Assembly (NCBI GenBank): GCA_950295325.1
Contig: OX485803.1
Location: 23,748,001 to 23,812,000 of the forward strand
Reading direction: 5' to 3'
Source of the DNA: Polytrichum commune
Lineage: Eukaryota > Streptophyta > Polytrichopsida > Polytrichales > Polytrichaceae
Length of the DNA stretch: 64,000 nt
Positions 48,011 to 61,912 of the stretch are shown here, piece after piece. Position 1 is the stretch's first letter. Every line of letters starts with the position of its first letter. Under the pieces are notes generated by a model, which made no database searches, had not been told where the DNA came from, and worked only from the letters and a program-made list of their open reading frames with translations. The position numbers were made by a program, and so were the translations under genes.

Positions 48011-48801
48011 CTTATGATAATAGATACTGGACTGAAGGTGAGCTTGACATGAATTGGGATTTTCATGAGCCAATTTGGTGGGCAAGTCGTGAACGCCATG
48101 CAAATTAATTTCGAGCTTCAATTTCTATACCATATTATATTCATATGTGTATTTTAGTAAGTTCACTATGTGATAGAATCCACTACAACTAATGACTAGC
48201 AAGGAACATGCATTAAAACCTGTTGGACATGTATTCCAACACCACAACATGATGTGTACTATTCTACATGGGTAACTTCAAATATAATATATGATTGTGT
48301 AATTTACATCCATAATAATAAACTACGACAAAAAAAAAGTTGTTAATATTTCAAAGTTTTACTTATTTGTTTGGAATTACGAATTTATGAATTACATCAC
48401 ATGCGAGAGAAGACTACACTAATTACCCCAAATTAGTGTGTGCTACTATTCCGAGTGATGCAATGCAACATGGTCCTAGTCGGGACTTCAATTTTTACTA
48501 ACACAAATTCAATAGGTAGTTTGGATACTATGGAACATAGACGACTTTGCTTGGTAAAGTACTACACTCCCAATAAAACATTCATAGCACTACGTAACTC
48601 CGAATAGTACGTTACATTATTTGTAAATGGCGTGCCATGACGACATCAAGACATCCATTCACTCAAGCTCTATTACAAATCATAATTCAATGTGCTTGGT
48701 GCCCATCAAGTGAAAGGGATGGATGAAATGTTCTATGCGAGGATAGAAAATCACACAAGAGAGTTGGTGGAAATGCTCTCCACTTGGATGAGCGACCAGT
48801 T
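48010..48801. other. AT-rich DNA upstream of SAHH copy 2
   Basis: No gene is visible. Bases 48480-48610 resemble the interior of the short element at 60119-60336 (shared 'actaacacaaattc', 'ggatactatggaacat' and 'gtaactccg' type blocks), so a degraded relative probably lies here. Confidence 0.45.
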
Positions 48802-49033
48802 ATGGGAAATGCCACTAGGCGTGGCTAGCGGCGTTTTTAGGCAGGGGGGTTGGAGGAGCGCGCTAAGTTTGGAAAGAAGGAGGACGTAGAAAAGAAAGAG
48901 CGCAGGGCGTGGACAGATACCAGCGCCCCTTTTCTCTCAAGAACTCAGAGGCAGCAGAGGGACTGGGAAGGCAGGGAAAGGAAGGCAGGCAGACAGGGGA
49001 AGACCTAAGGGAGGTTAAAGCGACCAGTGCAAG

Positions 49034-49096
49034 GGTTTCCTCCTCGTCTTCTCACTCTCTCTCTTTCTCTCCCCTTCCTCTCCTCTGTCCTCTCGT
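49034..49096 (+). promoter_or_regulatory. Pyrimidine-rich 5' leader of SAHH copy 2
   Basis: Identical C/T-rich leader to the one before copy 1. Confidence 0.5.
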
Positions 49097-49116
49097 GCCC
49101 CGGAAACCCTTGCGCC

Positions 49117-51183
<2,067 letters not shown>

Positions 51184-51360
51184 AATGATACGATGCAATT
51201 GATGGTGCATTATAGGCTGCGGATACATTTATGGTTGTTTTTCTGAGAGCATCAAAGTGGATTGGATCCTTGCAAAGGGTTAATTCCAGGATGACATTTT
51301 ATTTTGGGCAGACATTTCATAAGTTGTTCTATATGAATTTTGGATGACTATTCAATTACT

Positions 51361-52160
51361 TGTGTGCATCTTGGGAGTTGCCCTGTTTATGTTCGTTCGT
51401 GTGCGGTTTTTTTTTTTTCTTGCTCAATGCCAATCCAGTGATAAAATTGGAGGCAATATTGGAGCCAAATAGTGCAAGGCAATATCGGGATGTTCTGGCA
51501 TTTATTAGGACGAAGTTTAGTCAGCTACATTGTATCTTGCGCGTTGTGACATGGTTTAATGGGAATGTGTTCGTCGAATATGCACATATGGGAAAAATGG
51601 AACTGAATAGATTCTATGGTAATAATATATGAAATGCCTTGCACTTTTTCAGATTTGTAGTATTTATTCTCGTGGATGATGCTTTCCAGTTGTTACAGCA
51701 TTTCGGAGTGTTGCAATAATGCGCTGCCTGGTCACGTGAAAATCGGAAGGTGTCCATGAAATGTTGACTTAGTTTTAGCTGAATCAAGTCAGTTGTGGAA
51801 AGATGACAAAAGAAATGTTGTAATTGGCATTTTTCAGTATATTACAATTATTCTATTTGGATATTGGACATGTAATGTGCATTTGTCGTCATGTTAAATG
51901 GAAAGCTTTTCAGAATTGCTGGACTGTGGAAGGAAAATTAATCATGTCTGTTCTGGCTCAGTCATGGCAGTTTGGAAATGAATATCTAGATGGACTTTGT
52001 TGCAGCAAGCAGCGTGGTCTTTGATGATCATAAAAAGGTGCTTGGAACAGATGTCTAGCTTTCTGATTTACTTTCTTTGTTGTGTAGGGTACTGTGCAAT
52101 TGTACATCGAAGAGTACGGTATGTAAACCTTGTCACAGTTCTTAACCGGTCGCCTCTACT
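51361..52160. other. Downstream flank of SAHH copy 2
   Basis: No gene is seen. Weak similarity to 38860-39690 persists, for example 'ttgcaataatg', 'gcctggtca' and 'gaatatctagatgg' against 'aaatatccagatga'. Short ORFs here are not supported. Confidence 0.5.
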
Positions 52161-52169
52161 TTAGGGGCA

Positions 52170-52290
52170 CCTCATTACGGCCCAATTCTAGGGCCCATTT
52201 CCAAACCCTAGGCATCAACCAATCAGAGCGCTTAGATTGTCCAAATGGGCCCTAATATGGGCCCAAGGGCTTTATATTGAGAGTCGGCCC
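52170..52290. promoter_or_regulatory. Left subterminal GGCCC motif cluster of Harbinger element
   Basis: Five or more GGCCC/GGGCC motifs in about 110 bp, mirrored by a larger cluster at 57835-58115. They are probable binding sites for the element's own proteins. They also coincide with the TGGGCC site-II promoter motif of plants, which may help drive the adjacent Myb-like gene. Confidence 0.55.
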
Positions 52291-52404
52291 ACTTCTCAAA
52301 AAATAAAATTGGGTCGAGGGTTTATGGAGACCCACTTCACCCAACTTCTGTCGTTCTCCGCTTGGCTGTGGTTTCTTCCGTGTGTAGTTTCTTCGCTAAT
52401 TGCC

Positions 52405-54520
52405 ATGGAGGGCACAAGTTCTGAAAATGCGTACTACCCAACGCAAGAGAGTTCTCAACAAAGCCAGAAAAGAATTGAGAGAGAGGACGATGAGGATGTC
52501 AGGGTACTTGAGGAACCTGTTAAGCAGAAAACAGCATCGAAGAGATCAAAAGGAAAGATGTTGAAGACGGAGGACGACGACGAGGAAGACAGAGGGGCAA
52601 GGTGGAAGGATGACGAGATCGAAATGCTAATTGCATTGCGTGGAGAAATGGACGATGATTTCAAGAAAAACAGCGAAAAACAAGGTCAGATACTCACCTG
52701 TAATGTTGGGGTTTCTTCCTTTCCTTTCCTTTCCTGCTGGAGGAATGAAGAGAACTGCTTTGAAATCCACATCGTCTTCTGCTTTGAAATGAGTCCAACC
52801 CAAAGGTTCTTCACCAAAAGCCTGTGGCTCAAAGAGAAGCCAAGTTGAGAATGAATTTCAGAGAACCGTCCTTGATGATCTAGTGTTCTATGCAATCTCG
52901 CATAAACTTCAACCAACTTACGTAGATGGGGCATATGAATTTTCTTTTCTCAAGCGAGTCCATAAAGAATTTTCTGAGAAATATACAACACAGTCAGTTT
53001 TTCAGTTACTTCTGATCTCATCCCAGTGCATTTCGACCTTGAATGAGCAAATACCAACCTCTCAATGTACTTGAAACCCACAAAAAGTCACAAACCTTTG
53101 TGGGAGATTGATAAAAACTTTTATACTCCGCTGTCACTTTGGTATCTTTAAGCCAAACAGCCTTCGCATCATTCACAAGCTCCCATGCCCATTCTGTATG
53201 TTTGATCATCTTAGGTTTTTCTTCTGCAAACAACTCAAATTCAGATGTGACAAGTTTTGTAATGTTCGTTACATAAACTCTTAAAAAGTGAGATTTGTTT
53301 CTCAGCTTTATGTTGGCATACATTTCACACTGAGGATTCCTACTGTGCACAAGCTATGTATTGTCTGATTGATGAACATTCAATCTCCCGGAAAGCTCTG
53401 AAAACGCCCCAAAGGTGAACTTCTAGTCAATAATTTGAAATCTTAGTGAACATAAAGGTGAACTTGTAGCGCCATAGGATATAATTCGAGAATGTCAAAC
53501 TTCTAGATGTGTTACTTTAAGTTGGATATGGCAGATATTACAACACAATAAGCATATGAAGTGCGTGCATATGCTTATACGATATCCTCTGGTTCTGGGG
53601 GGGGAAAATGATTCTGACCCTCTCGTAAATGTTCTTCAACTTTTCCCTTGTTCAAGTCCACTTGCTAAGTTTCCGATGCCCACTTGACATGGCAGATTTG
53701 TTTGTTTACATAGATACTATTTCTTTGACAATTAGAAATACATACGTTAGTCACTGTTCTGTCAGCTTGTAGTACATGAAATCTATCTTGAGTTCAATTA
53801 CACATGCATCTCACATAAAAAGTTTCTTTGACTCGGACAGACCAATTAAGATGTGAAGTTTGTTACGAGATATGGTTCATTACTTTATATAATCCAGTCA
53901 AACAACTACCTGGGGGACAGAGATTAAATAACAAGAAGCTGTGGTTCTCACTTGCCTGCACATTTTCTGAAACATCCTCTTTCAAAATGTTGCCATCGTC
54001 TCCCTCAGATGGTTTCTCAATTTCTCAATTTCTGCAATTGCTTGTTGCAGGGGTTGATATGTGGCACAAGCTCCATGTTCGTCTTCTCTTCCAAATTCCT
54101 ACTTTGAAAAAATCGACTGTGGCAGTAAAGAAGAAGTTTAACAGCTTGTTCAAGGCCTATAAGGAAAACAAACTAGCAAACAATGTATCTGGTGAAAGTC
54201 GTCACGAGTGCAAGTATTACAACCAATTTGAGTCTTGGTTTTCCCAAACAGGTTCTGTTCAGAAACATGTGAGCGCTTCTGCTAATGATTTGGACTTGCA
54301 TGTGGAAGACTTTGTGTATGAGATGGATTTGGATGACTCATTAAGTAGCACCAAAAAGAAGACTTCAACCACGAGGGCTTCTGGTAGAACAAAGTTCCAT
54401 GATGAACTGCTAGCACTTTTGGGGAAAATGGTGGAGACAAGTGAGGGGTTGCTGAAAAGCTTCAACCGTGCCACTGATGTTCTAAACAATCAGATGGACA
54501 GGGTGATTGACAAGCTTTGA
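52405..54520 (+). CDS. Harbinger Myb/trihelix-like protein, two exons
   Basis: Exon 1 is 52405-52684 and exon 2 is 54051-54520. The junction is in phase 1 (GT at 52685, TTGCAG at 54050) and restores a continuous trihelix-type domain that neither exon has alone: 'ARWKDDEIEMLIALR' in exon 1, 'MWHKLHVRL', 'KKFNSLFKAYKENK' and 'CKYYNQFESWF' in exon 2. The total is 249 aa. The N-terminus is acidic and Ser/Gln rich with a basic 'KRSKGK' stretch that may be a nuclear signal. The C-terminus is helical with leucine spacing suitable for oligomerisation. Its expected role is to bind subterminal sites and assist the transposase. The 1366-bp intron is long and may hold later insertions. The ATG at 52405 is preferred over an in-frame ATG at 52237 inside the terminal region. 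Confidence 0.75.
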
Positions 54521-54529
54521 AGTAATGGG

Positions 54530-56119
54530 TAGATGATTTGGCTTTGAGTGTTTGTTCATGTACTGTTCATCTTGGACATGAGAAGCAATATTTTCCACTG
54601 TGAGAACGTTTGACAAAATTGAAAGGCATGTCCACTTTTAGTACGTACAACCTGGTTCTCGTGATAGGTTTTCTGATCTTTTCTATGTCATTGTCCTGAA
54701 GGTGTGTATTAGTTTTTCTGGTTCATTCCACCTTTAAGTTTTTTATCATTCAGCGGGGGTGGTTTGAAACTTATTCCTCCACTGTTTTTGAAAGCGATTG
54801 TGGCTTGTTTCAAAAGAGATGAAGAAGTAGAAAGTGACAGATTAATCAAGTGTGCCTTGATTTTGACCTCAAAATCCATTTGCTGCATGATTTTTCCGGT
54901 GAACAATCTCATGTTTGGCGGAACCCGGGGGTAGAAATTCTGATGTCCTAAAGTTTTTTGACCCTCGAATGTCCGAGGAGCAAACTTTTGGTCATCACAT
55001 GGCTTTTTGTTTGTGCATTTGGTAAAAAAGATTCTTGCATTTCGATAAGGCAAAGTGGTTGTGTTTGTATGTTTTGTGAGAGGTCAAATCTTGAGAAGGA
55101 CATGTTTAAGTGGACTCATAGTTTTTGGACTTTTCTTGAGAATTCTACCAACAAAATGAGTTATAATTTTGCAATAAATTAAGGCTTTTTAAGAAGGAAG
55201 ATTTTTAACCTATGAAGGCCCAATCAACCATTTTATGATTGCTGCCCAACTTTGGTAGTTACCTTGAACCAAATAAATCACTTTTTTTTTAGTTTTTCTG
55301 AAAGGCATTTAGTTCATTGAGTTGTCTTCTCAAAACGAAGGTGAACTCTTGATATGAATAATTTTTTACCATAGGTGATTATTCAAGGTCAAACACCCTA
55401 AGAAATGCTCACCACATTTTTTGTGGGAGCCAATCAATGACCTTCCCTTGCAATAAAAAATCTCATGGGTGATGCAAGTGAGCAAAGGGCTAGTATTAGA
55501 GTATAAAATGCTACAACCTCATTTGGGTACATAGGTATTTACAAATTTACATGGATAGGTCAAAGTTAACTTAAAAATAGAAAAAGGTCTTAGTGGCACT
55601 CTAGTGTAGAGGTACTACACAGATTGTAGTATAAAAGGCTACGGCCTCATTTGAGTTTATAGGTATTTACAAATTCACATGGATAGGTCATGGTTAACTT
55701 GAAAATAGAAAAAGGTCTTACTGGCACTCTAATGTAGAGGTACTACACAATTAGTAGTGTAAAAGGCTACGGCCTTATTTGACTACATAGGTATTTACAA
55801 ATTTACATGGATAGGCAAAGTTAACTTAAAAATATAAAAAGGTCTTACTGGCACTCTAGTGTAGAGGTACTAAATAATTAGTAGAGAGTAGTAGATTATA
55901 ACTGATGTTAATCTTAGATGGAAAAACCAATAGTATAGTATAAGTTAATACATAGTTCGTAATAAAGCATGTACTTTTTTGCATCAGTATTGATATATTC
56001 TATGTTTGATTTTTTGTTATTCAATATTCTATCTCTCTTACATATGTGATAGCACAATAGCTACAAGGCGTGAGAGAGTGTTGGTGTCCCTTGTGTATGT
56101 TTTGGCGTTGAAATAAATA
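54530..56119. other. Harbinger interior between its two genes, with a 130-bp triplication
   Basis: No gene is visible. Three direct units of about 130 bp start at about 55498, 55628 and 55755, each with 'taaaa.gctac..cct.attt', 'taggtatttacaaatt', 'acatggatagg' and 'aaaaaggtctta.tggcactct'. Confidence 0.7.
55498..55885 (+). repeat. Three-unit tandem repeat, about 130 bp each
   Basis: The units are highly similar, with isolated substitutions. They are located between the Myb-like gene and the transposase of the Harbinger element. Confidence 0.9.
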
Positions 56120-57489
56120 TTGTTGTCATTTCATTTGGTGGCCCTAACAAGCATAAATCAAAGTCTGATGATTATGTTGTTCTTAATCGTCGAGGCAAAT
56201 GTACGTCCAAGATCTAGGAGTTTGTGGCGTTATGAGAAGGTGAAAGGTTTTGTGCAACGCCACTTTATTAGCGGTCAAGCATCTTCTTTTTCTCCACAAA
56301 TGATAAAAGAGAGGTTAAAGTTGAGTTATGATATGTTCGTGTATTTGTGTGAGGTGTTGCGTCCGATGCTATAGAGAGGTGGAACTCGCATGGAATTAGG
56401 CATAGACGTAGAAACAGAAGTTGCTGTTACTTTATCATGATTGTCGACAGGAAATACCTTGAGGATGTGTGGAGAAATGTATGGCTTAGCGGAGTCAACT
56501 ACCTCTATAATTGTTAGGAAGTGTTGTGAAGCAATTAAGGTTCTTGTTAAACCTTTAGTATTTCCAAAACTTACTAAGGAACGGATTCAAATCATAGCAT
56601 CCGAATTTGGAAAAATGAGAGGCATACCTTACATCATTGGTGCTGTAGATGGTAGTCATGTACCAATTATTGCCCTCAAGATAGATCCCGCATCATATTA
56701 TTGTCGAAAAGGTTTCTACTCGGCTTTGTTGCAAGGTGTCGTGGATTCAAAATGCTTGTTTTGGAACTTTGACTTTGGTTGGGCAGGAAGTAATCACGAT
56801 TGGTCAGTGTTCCAAAGAACCGAAATATGCAAAAAATTCTTACAAGGAAAATTCAAGTCACACAAGCTTATAGGTGATGCAACGTATCCTATGAGGCCTT
56901 GTTTTATTCTTCCATTTAAAGGTTCAAAGAGTGGGCTCTCTAGAGAGAAACAATATTGGAATTTCATACAATCGAGTACCAGGATGGCGGTAGAGCGAGC
57001 ATTTGGAATATTGAAAGGAAGATGGCGAATTCTATTAAAACGCATTGATCTTACATTAGATAATGTACCGGATGTAGTCACAACTTGCATATGTTTGCAT
57101 AATCTTTGCCTCATTCACACTGATGGCTTTGACATGCAATGGGCCAAACAAGCAGGAGAAGAAATGGAGCGGACACGCCTTGGGGTTTTTGGTAAATTAT
57201 ACAACAATGATATGTTTCACATTGCTGAGACATCAATCAAGCAAATGCAGTCATTGCAAAACCGAAAGTTTCTATTCAACAAATTGTCGAGGATGGGAGC
57301 GATTATGGTTTGAGTGGCGATGAATTGGAAGATTCATCAAGAACCAAGAAACAGAAGGAAAAGAAGATAAAGAAGATGTTACTTGAAACAACCCAATTTC
57401 ACGAGTATATGGCTCAAAATTTTTATGATGCTAAGGTGCAAAAGGACGGTGATGTTACATTGCCTACCTCAGAAGAGAACTCAGAGTAG
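56120..57489 (+). pseudogene. Harbinger DDE transposase (DDE_Tnp_4 type), two stops and a frameshift
   Basis: The first usable frame starts near 56120; the true start may lie further upstream. The nuclease core is complete: first Asp in 'GAVDGSH' (56648-56650), second Asp in 'SNHDWSVF' (56798-56800) and the Glu in 'MAVERAFG' (56993-56995), followed by 'LKGRWRIL' and 'CICLHNLC'. The frame is broken by TAG at 56372-56374 and TGA at 56438-56440, which are 64 bp apart. A one-base shift near 57290 separates the core from an acidic and Lys-rich tail that stays open to TAG 57487. Apart from these three lesions the protein reads cleanly, so decay is recent. In an intact relative it would cut and paste the element at TWA sites. 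Confidence 0.88.
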
Positions 57490-57834
57490 TTTATTCCTAT
57501 GCATTTCATGTGTACCTTTTTATTCCCTCAACAATATAGTTTTTTGATTTGCTGTATAAATCATGGGAAATAAACAAGTCATTGAAGCAACAATTTCTAC
57601 ACATTTCTCTTTTGTTTTATTTTTTGGTTCTTTTTTTCCTCTTTTTGAAATTATTTTTTAATCTAGAAGAAAATTTACAAAAAATTTATACATAAAAAAT
57701 CTTGGCACGAAACTTGTGCGCACATTAAAAATCATGAGTTTTATTCTTTGTGTATGTATGAGACACATTATCTTGGTGATTTTTTATTTGTTTTAAACAT
57801 ATGACAATGTGTAAGTGGCATAGTAAGGAATTGG
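57490..57834. other. Harbinger 3' flanking DNA
   Basis: T-rich DNA after the transposase with likely polyadenylation context ('aaataaacaag' near 57570). No gene is visible. Confidence 0.5.
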
Positions 57835-58115
57835 GCCTTGGATTATGCTTTCGAATATAAAGTTATTTAGCTCAAGCAAGGGCATAATTCATTTAAGCCC
57901 AAGTGGGCCGTGGATTGGGCCTTACAATATAAAGTCCCTAGGCCCATTTGGAAGGCCCACTTTAAAGTAGAATTTCCAATTTGGGCTCTATAAGTGGGCC
58001 TATGGACTTTATATTGCAAGGCCCACTCAACGGCCCACTTTGTAAAGTAGGGCTAAAGTTAAGGCCCACTTCAAGTCCAAGTGGGCTCAACTCCAAATGG
58101 GCCCTAATATAAAGT
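57835..58115. promoter_or_regulatory. Right subterminal GGCCC/GGGCC motif array
   Basis: About a dozen GGGCC or GGCCC motifs in both orientations, interleaved with 'tttatatt' and 'ctttaaag' blocks. Internal palindromic halves make the tract foldback-prone. It mirrors the smaller cluster at 52170-52290. Confidence 0.65.
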
Positions 58116-58123
58116 GCCCCTAA

Positions 58124-60118
58124 GTATATGGCTAGCTTTGTAGTTTAGAATGGACCAAAAGAAATGACACATGCTATAACAAGATTGGATAATGCTGCAA
58201 TATAGACATCATTTAAGATGAACAATTGAACAACACTGAAATGACATAATATTTAATGTACATGTCAGAAAAGTGATTCTCCATTGTGGACTCGAAAATC
58301 TTTTGCGTTTCTACTGTGATTTTAAACCTGGGAGTCATAATCTTTGCAACTAATAACTGGATCAGATAATTCCCAAGCCGAACCTATAACACTAATGACT
58401 GTGGTGCTAGAAGTTATCCACACTAAGGCCACATAAGCTAGAAGGCTTGGAAGTGATGACATATATTGGGATGGGAAATAATTGGGGTGTGAATCTAGGG
58501 AAGTGTGACAAAAAATGAGAAATCTGGCATCCTTGAGTAGTCAACCCTCAAGATGTTTGCACATGGATTACTGACCCTTAATGGAGATATCACTGTGGGC
58601 ATCCTTGTTGCAAGTGCTCTGAAGCAGTAAGTAACCAATTGAAGTTTCATAAGTTGAATTGCAATGCACAAGTTATAAGAGGTCAAATTGTATTGACAAC
58701 TCTCATGGTCAACACACTATCAAAATCATCAATGAGCCATGATTAAGAAAACACCCTTTATATTTCCAAAGTCACATGGTTACACACGCTTCAAAACACG
58801 AATCTTATGATGAGTGACCAAGATTTTCTTAGTTAAGGAGAGCCACCTTTAAATCTTGCTTTGCCTCTACAAAACTAGTCTAGGCCTACCCAGATCTACC
58901 CCAAACCATTAGATTCAAGGTTCACAAAAGCCACTAATTGCTATGTCGACAACATAACAACATTGGCACCCCCATCAGGCAACAAGGTCAACATAGGTCC
59001 CTTCAAACAATGATAATGGTTGTAAATTATATCACCATCCTCAATCCAACTAGATACAACCCATGTGCTCCCTCGTATGCTCCCCAATACACTATCGGCT
59101 GATCAAATCCAAAAATTGAAGGGCCTTCCTCCATCACAATCACTAAACTTTGTGTTGGCACACATGGGGGCACGCACAATGAATTGAGGCATTGTCATGT
59201 TGTCCTCCACAACCGTCCCAAGCCTAATTGCGAGGAAACAACATCATGAGGGACAACCACTAGAACATCCCCAACCATGCACCCCTCTCGTGCCAATGAA
59301 GTTGGTGTACCCATGCCATCTTCAACCGCATCACCCTCGCTAGTTATTGTTGGATTGGATACCTCCAAATGAATTACCCCATCCACTCTGGGCGTCTCCC
59401 AAAAGTGTAGAGAAAAATACGGACACAAGACTACAACCCACAAGATGCTCATCTGACTAGGTACAAAGGGAACCACTTGAATAGAAATCCTACAATGGTC
59501 ACTCATTTAAAACCTTGCCCATCATAGTTTCGCCTACAAGCCAACAAAAGTCTCGCCCACACCATATCACGCCACACCCCCCTTCACCTCTCTCTCGTGA
59601 GCACTAACAAAATGCCAAGATTTTGTGTTAGGGAAGGGGCCCATCCCATGCCAAAGCTCATAATTAGGAATAACACTTTCTTGCATTTCTAGCATCATGG
59701 GCTTGCAAGGTTTCGAGCTCAACCCTTCTTATAGGACAAAGTTACAACCACCCCTTTGAAACATGCAATCTCAACATGAGCACCTCACACCCTCCCACAT
59801 ATTTATATGGGCCTCCCATCATTCCCACCCTCATGCTAATACAACCCTACCCCTCCTCTTCCAAGAGCCTAAAAAACTTTGCCAATCACAAACCCAAATA
59901 ATCATCCCACCACACATATCATATTAAGAAACTACAATTTTAGCTACATAGCCCTCCTATCTACAGATAGGCAATATTTCTAGGAGTAGACTCAAATGGG
60001 GGTAATCCCATTCGACAAACTCTAGAAAGAATGGATCATTAATCTTGTTGGCGGTAAAATTGTCAAAGTTCATTTTATTTTATTTTATTTCTAAAAAATT
60101 ATAGGACTCCCCAAACTG
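58124..60118. other. Intergenic DNA, no gene seen
   Basis: Short ORFs only (for example 59195-59506, minus, 103 aa) without motifs or balanced composition. C-rich stretches at 59520-59920 and AT-rich parts alternate. It is probably old transposon debris. Confidence 0.45.
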
Positions 60119-60336
60119 CACTAAATATGATATCTAGTGTCACTTACTATTTGGAATTACACAATGCTATAACTATAAAGTGAACATCTCATTTTTTACC
60201 AACAAAAGTCGAATCGGTTGTTTAGACATTATAGAATATTAAATTCTTTACTTGGTGAAAAAAATACACTAATAGTAAAAATATATAGGAGTGTGTAACT
60301 CCGCGTAGTGAGTGACACTAAATATCATATTTAGTG
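60119..60336. mobile_element. Short TIR element with palindromic ends (218 bp)
   Basis: Both ends carry an inverted repeat of about 31 bp, CACTAAATATGATAT..TAGTGTCACT.ACTA, and the outer part of each arm (CACTAAAT...ATTTAGTG) is itself a palindrome. The ends are related to the palindromes at 821-841 and 10857-10875. The target duplication is unclear. There is no coding capacity. Confidence 0.75.
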
Positions 60337-60392
60337 TACTTCATGACCTTACTCTAGATGGGAGTGAAGGGGTGAAAAATGGAAGAAGGCGG

Positions 60393-60442
60393 GTGACGAG
60401 CGCTCGATGGATGAAAAACCATCGAGCGCCTTTCTTCGTCAC
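60393..60442. other. Strong hairpin
   Basis: GCGCTCGATGG (60400-60410) and CCATCGAGCGC (60419-60429) pair perfectly over an 8-base loop. An outer GTGACGA (60393-60399) pairs with TCGTCAC (60436-60442) after a small bulge. It lies in the presumed leader or promoter area of the downstream plus-strand gene. Confidence 0.75.
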
Positions 60443-61890
60443 ATTCTCAGGCATGGGTCAGGGTTGGGAACGGAGAGGGCTTCAAGCAACTTCACGAAGG
60501 AATCAATTGGCAGAGCTTGGTTCCACCGTTGCATGGTGCTCCTTCACAAATCGCTTCGTTACTTCCACACCCTTCGTTTGAGACCTTTCTTGCGAAATTT
60601 GGTGCACTAGGCAGCGTCTTCTTCTTCTTCTTCTTCTTCTTCTTCTTGTCCGACGCTGGAGATGTGAGACGAAGCCGTATAATCGTGGACTCCGGCACGC
60701 AGGTAGAATTGCTTGGTTATTTTTTCCTGATTTAAAGAGGTGAGAGAATGATCCAATGTGTTTTTGTGAAATAGGATAGTTGCTAACTTGCCAACAGGAG
60801 GTAAGAGGTAGTTATGTATCTTTATAGCTTTTATGTAGAGGTCATTTGGGAAGTCGATTCAATTCGAATTCTGGTGAGCATAGAGAAATTGCGCATCCTT
60901 TCCCGGTGGACTCTTTGGAATGCAATAGGTCTTTTTAAGAGAACGGCTTCTTCACAATGCTGTCAAATTGGAAGCAGGGGAAGAATGTTGATATGGTTAA
61001 GTGTGACTTCCTCGTGAAGGACAGGATCATGCACTTATGGTAAACCCGCGTTCTAATTCAAAGACCAGAGATGCTAATCAGAATATTGTGAGCTTGTGAG
61101 AAATCCTGTTTTTTCGATTTGATTCTACTTCTGATTGCGGGCAGTTAGAAAGCGTGACGACAGACATAACTATGTCTGCGGTCGCCCGTGACCTATTGTC
61201 AGAGGAGGCGGAGGAAGAAATACTGTGTATGAACTTGGCTTTGTGGACTTCTAAGGGCACACTTTGATGTGCCGGCAAAGTCAGCGAAAACTACTAGATG
61301 ACCAAAATTTGTACACGCTTCCAACTTCCACATGGAAGTGTGCGCTAATTTCCATAAACTTGTTGGTGTGGACCCAAGATTGTTGTATTTTACACCAATA
61401 TTTTTCAGGATGGCATATTCTTGATATTAAAATCTTATTCAAAGATTTCGAGTTTTTTGGAATTATTTTCATTTTTCTAGCATCCCAAGATATAAAGTTC
61501 AATCAAACCACTCATGCAACATTCAAAATAAGTAAGTGCAAGGACGGCCACATTCCCAACTTGCATGGTGGACAGCAAGGCATGTCCACTCTCTCATATG
61601 TTGACCCTTACTCCACATGGAAGTGCTTGACCAACAAGATGCTTGAAGATAATGGCTTCGCCGATGTTGGCAAACTCTATTTTGCTTCTATTTTGCTTCG
61701 CCGGAATGGCTGGCACATGGAAGTGCTTTAAGTCCAGAGGATGTACTCAGAGACCAGGGGTCAGGGATGAGCCTGGGAAGATAATACTGTGTGAATGTTC
61801 TTTCTGCAGAGACATATCATCACAGTGTCAAATCATCTATAGGATTTAACCATGTTGGCACTTCTCATTGTGTCAATGATTTTTGCAGGA
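60443..61890 (+). other. Likely leader and leader intron of the RRM-like gene
   Basis: A CT/CTT-rich stretch (60616-60647 is a TTC microsatellite) precedes a splice acceptor, 'ttttgcag', at 61881-61888 just before the coding exon. The many short ORFs here, including 61264-61731, have no recognisable motif and carry a recurrent 'cacatggaagtg' element (about 61328, 61616 and 61715). I infer 5' untranslated exon and intron sequence but cannot place the donor. Confidence 0.4.
60616..60647. repeat. TTC trinucleotide microsatellite
   Basis: About ten uninterrupted CTT/TTC steps. Confidence 0.95.
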
Positions 61891-61912
61891 GAGGGTACAA
61901 CACGGTGGCAAA

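Larger units (their letters stand above)
52164..58120 (+). mobile_element. PIF/Harbinger element, about 5.96 kb, with Myb-like gene and DDE transposase
   Basis: The ends are GGGGCAC (52164) and GTGCCCC (ending 58120). Homology between the inverted ends extends through a 'tagggcccattt' block on both sides. The flanks are TTA (52161-52163) and TAA (58121-58123), which fit the TWA preference but are not identical, so one has mutated or the boundary is off by a base. Both subterminal zones are packed with GGGCC/GGCCC motifs. It encodes a Myb-like protein and a DDE transposase in the same orientation, the standard two-gene Harbinger layout. Confidence 0.85.

Noticed and set aside
52237-52404. N-terminal extension of the Harbinger Myb-like ORF starting at 52237
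   Set aside because: It would translate the terminal and subterminal repeat. The ATG at 52405 gives a normal hydrophilic N-terminus.
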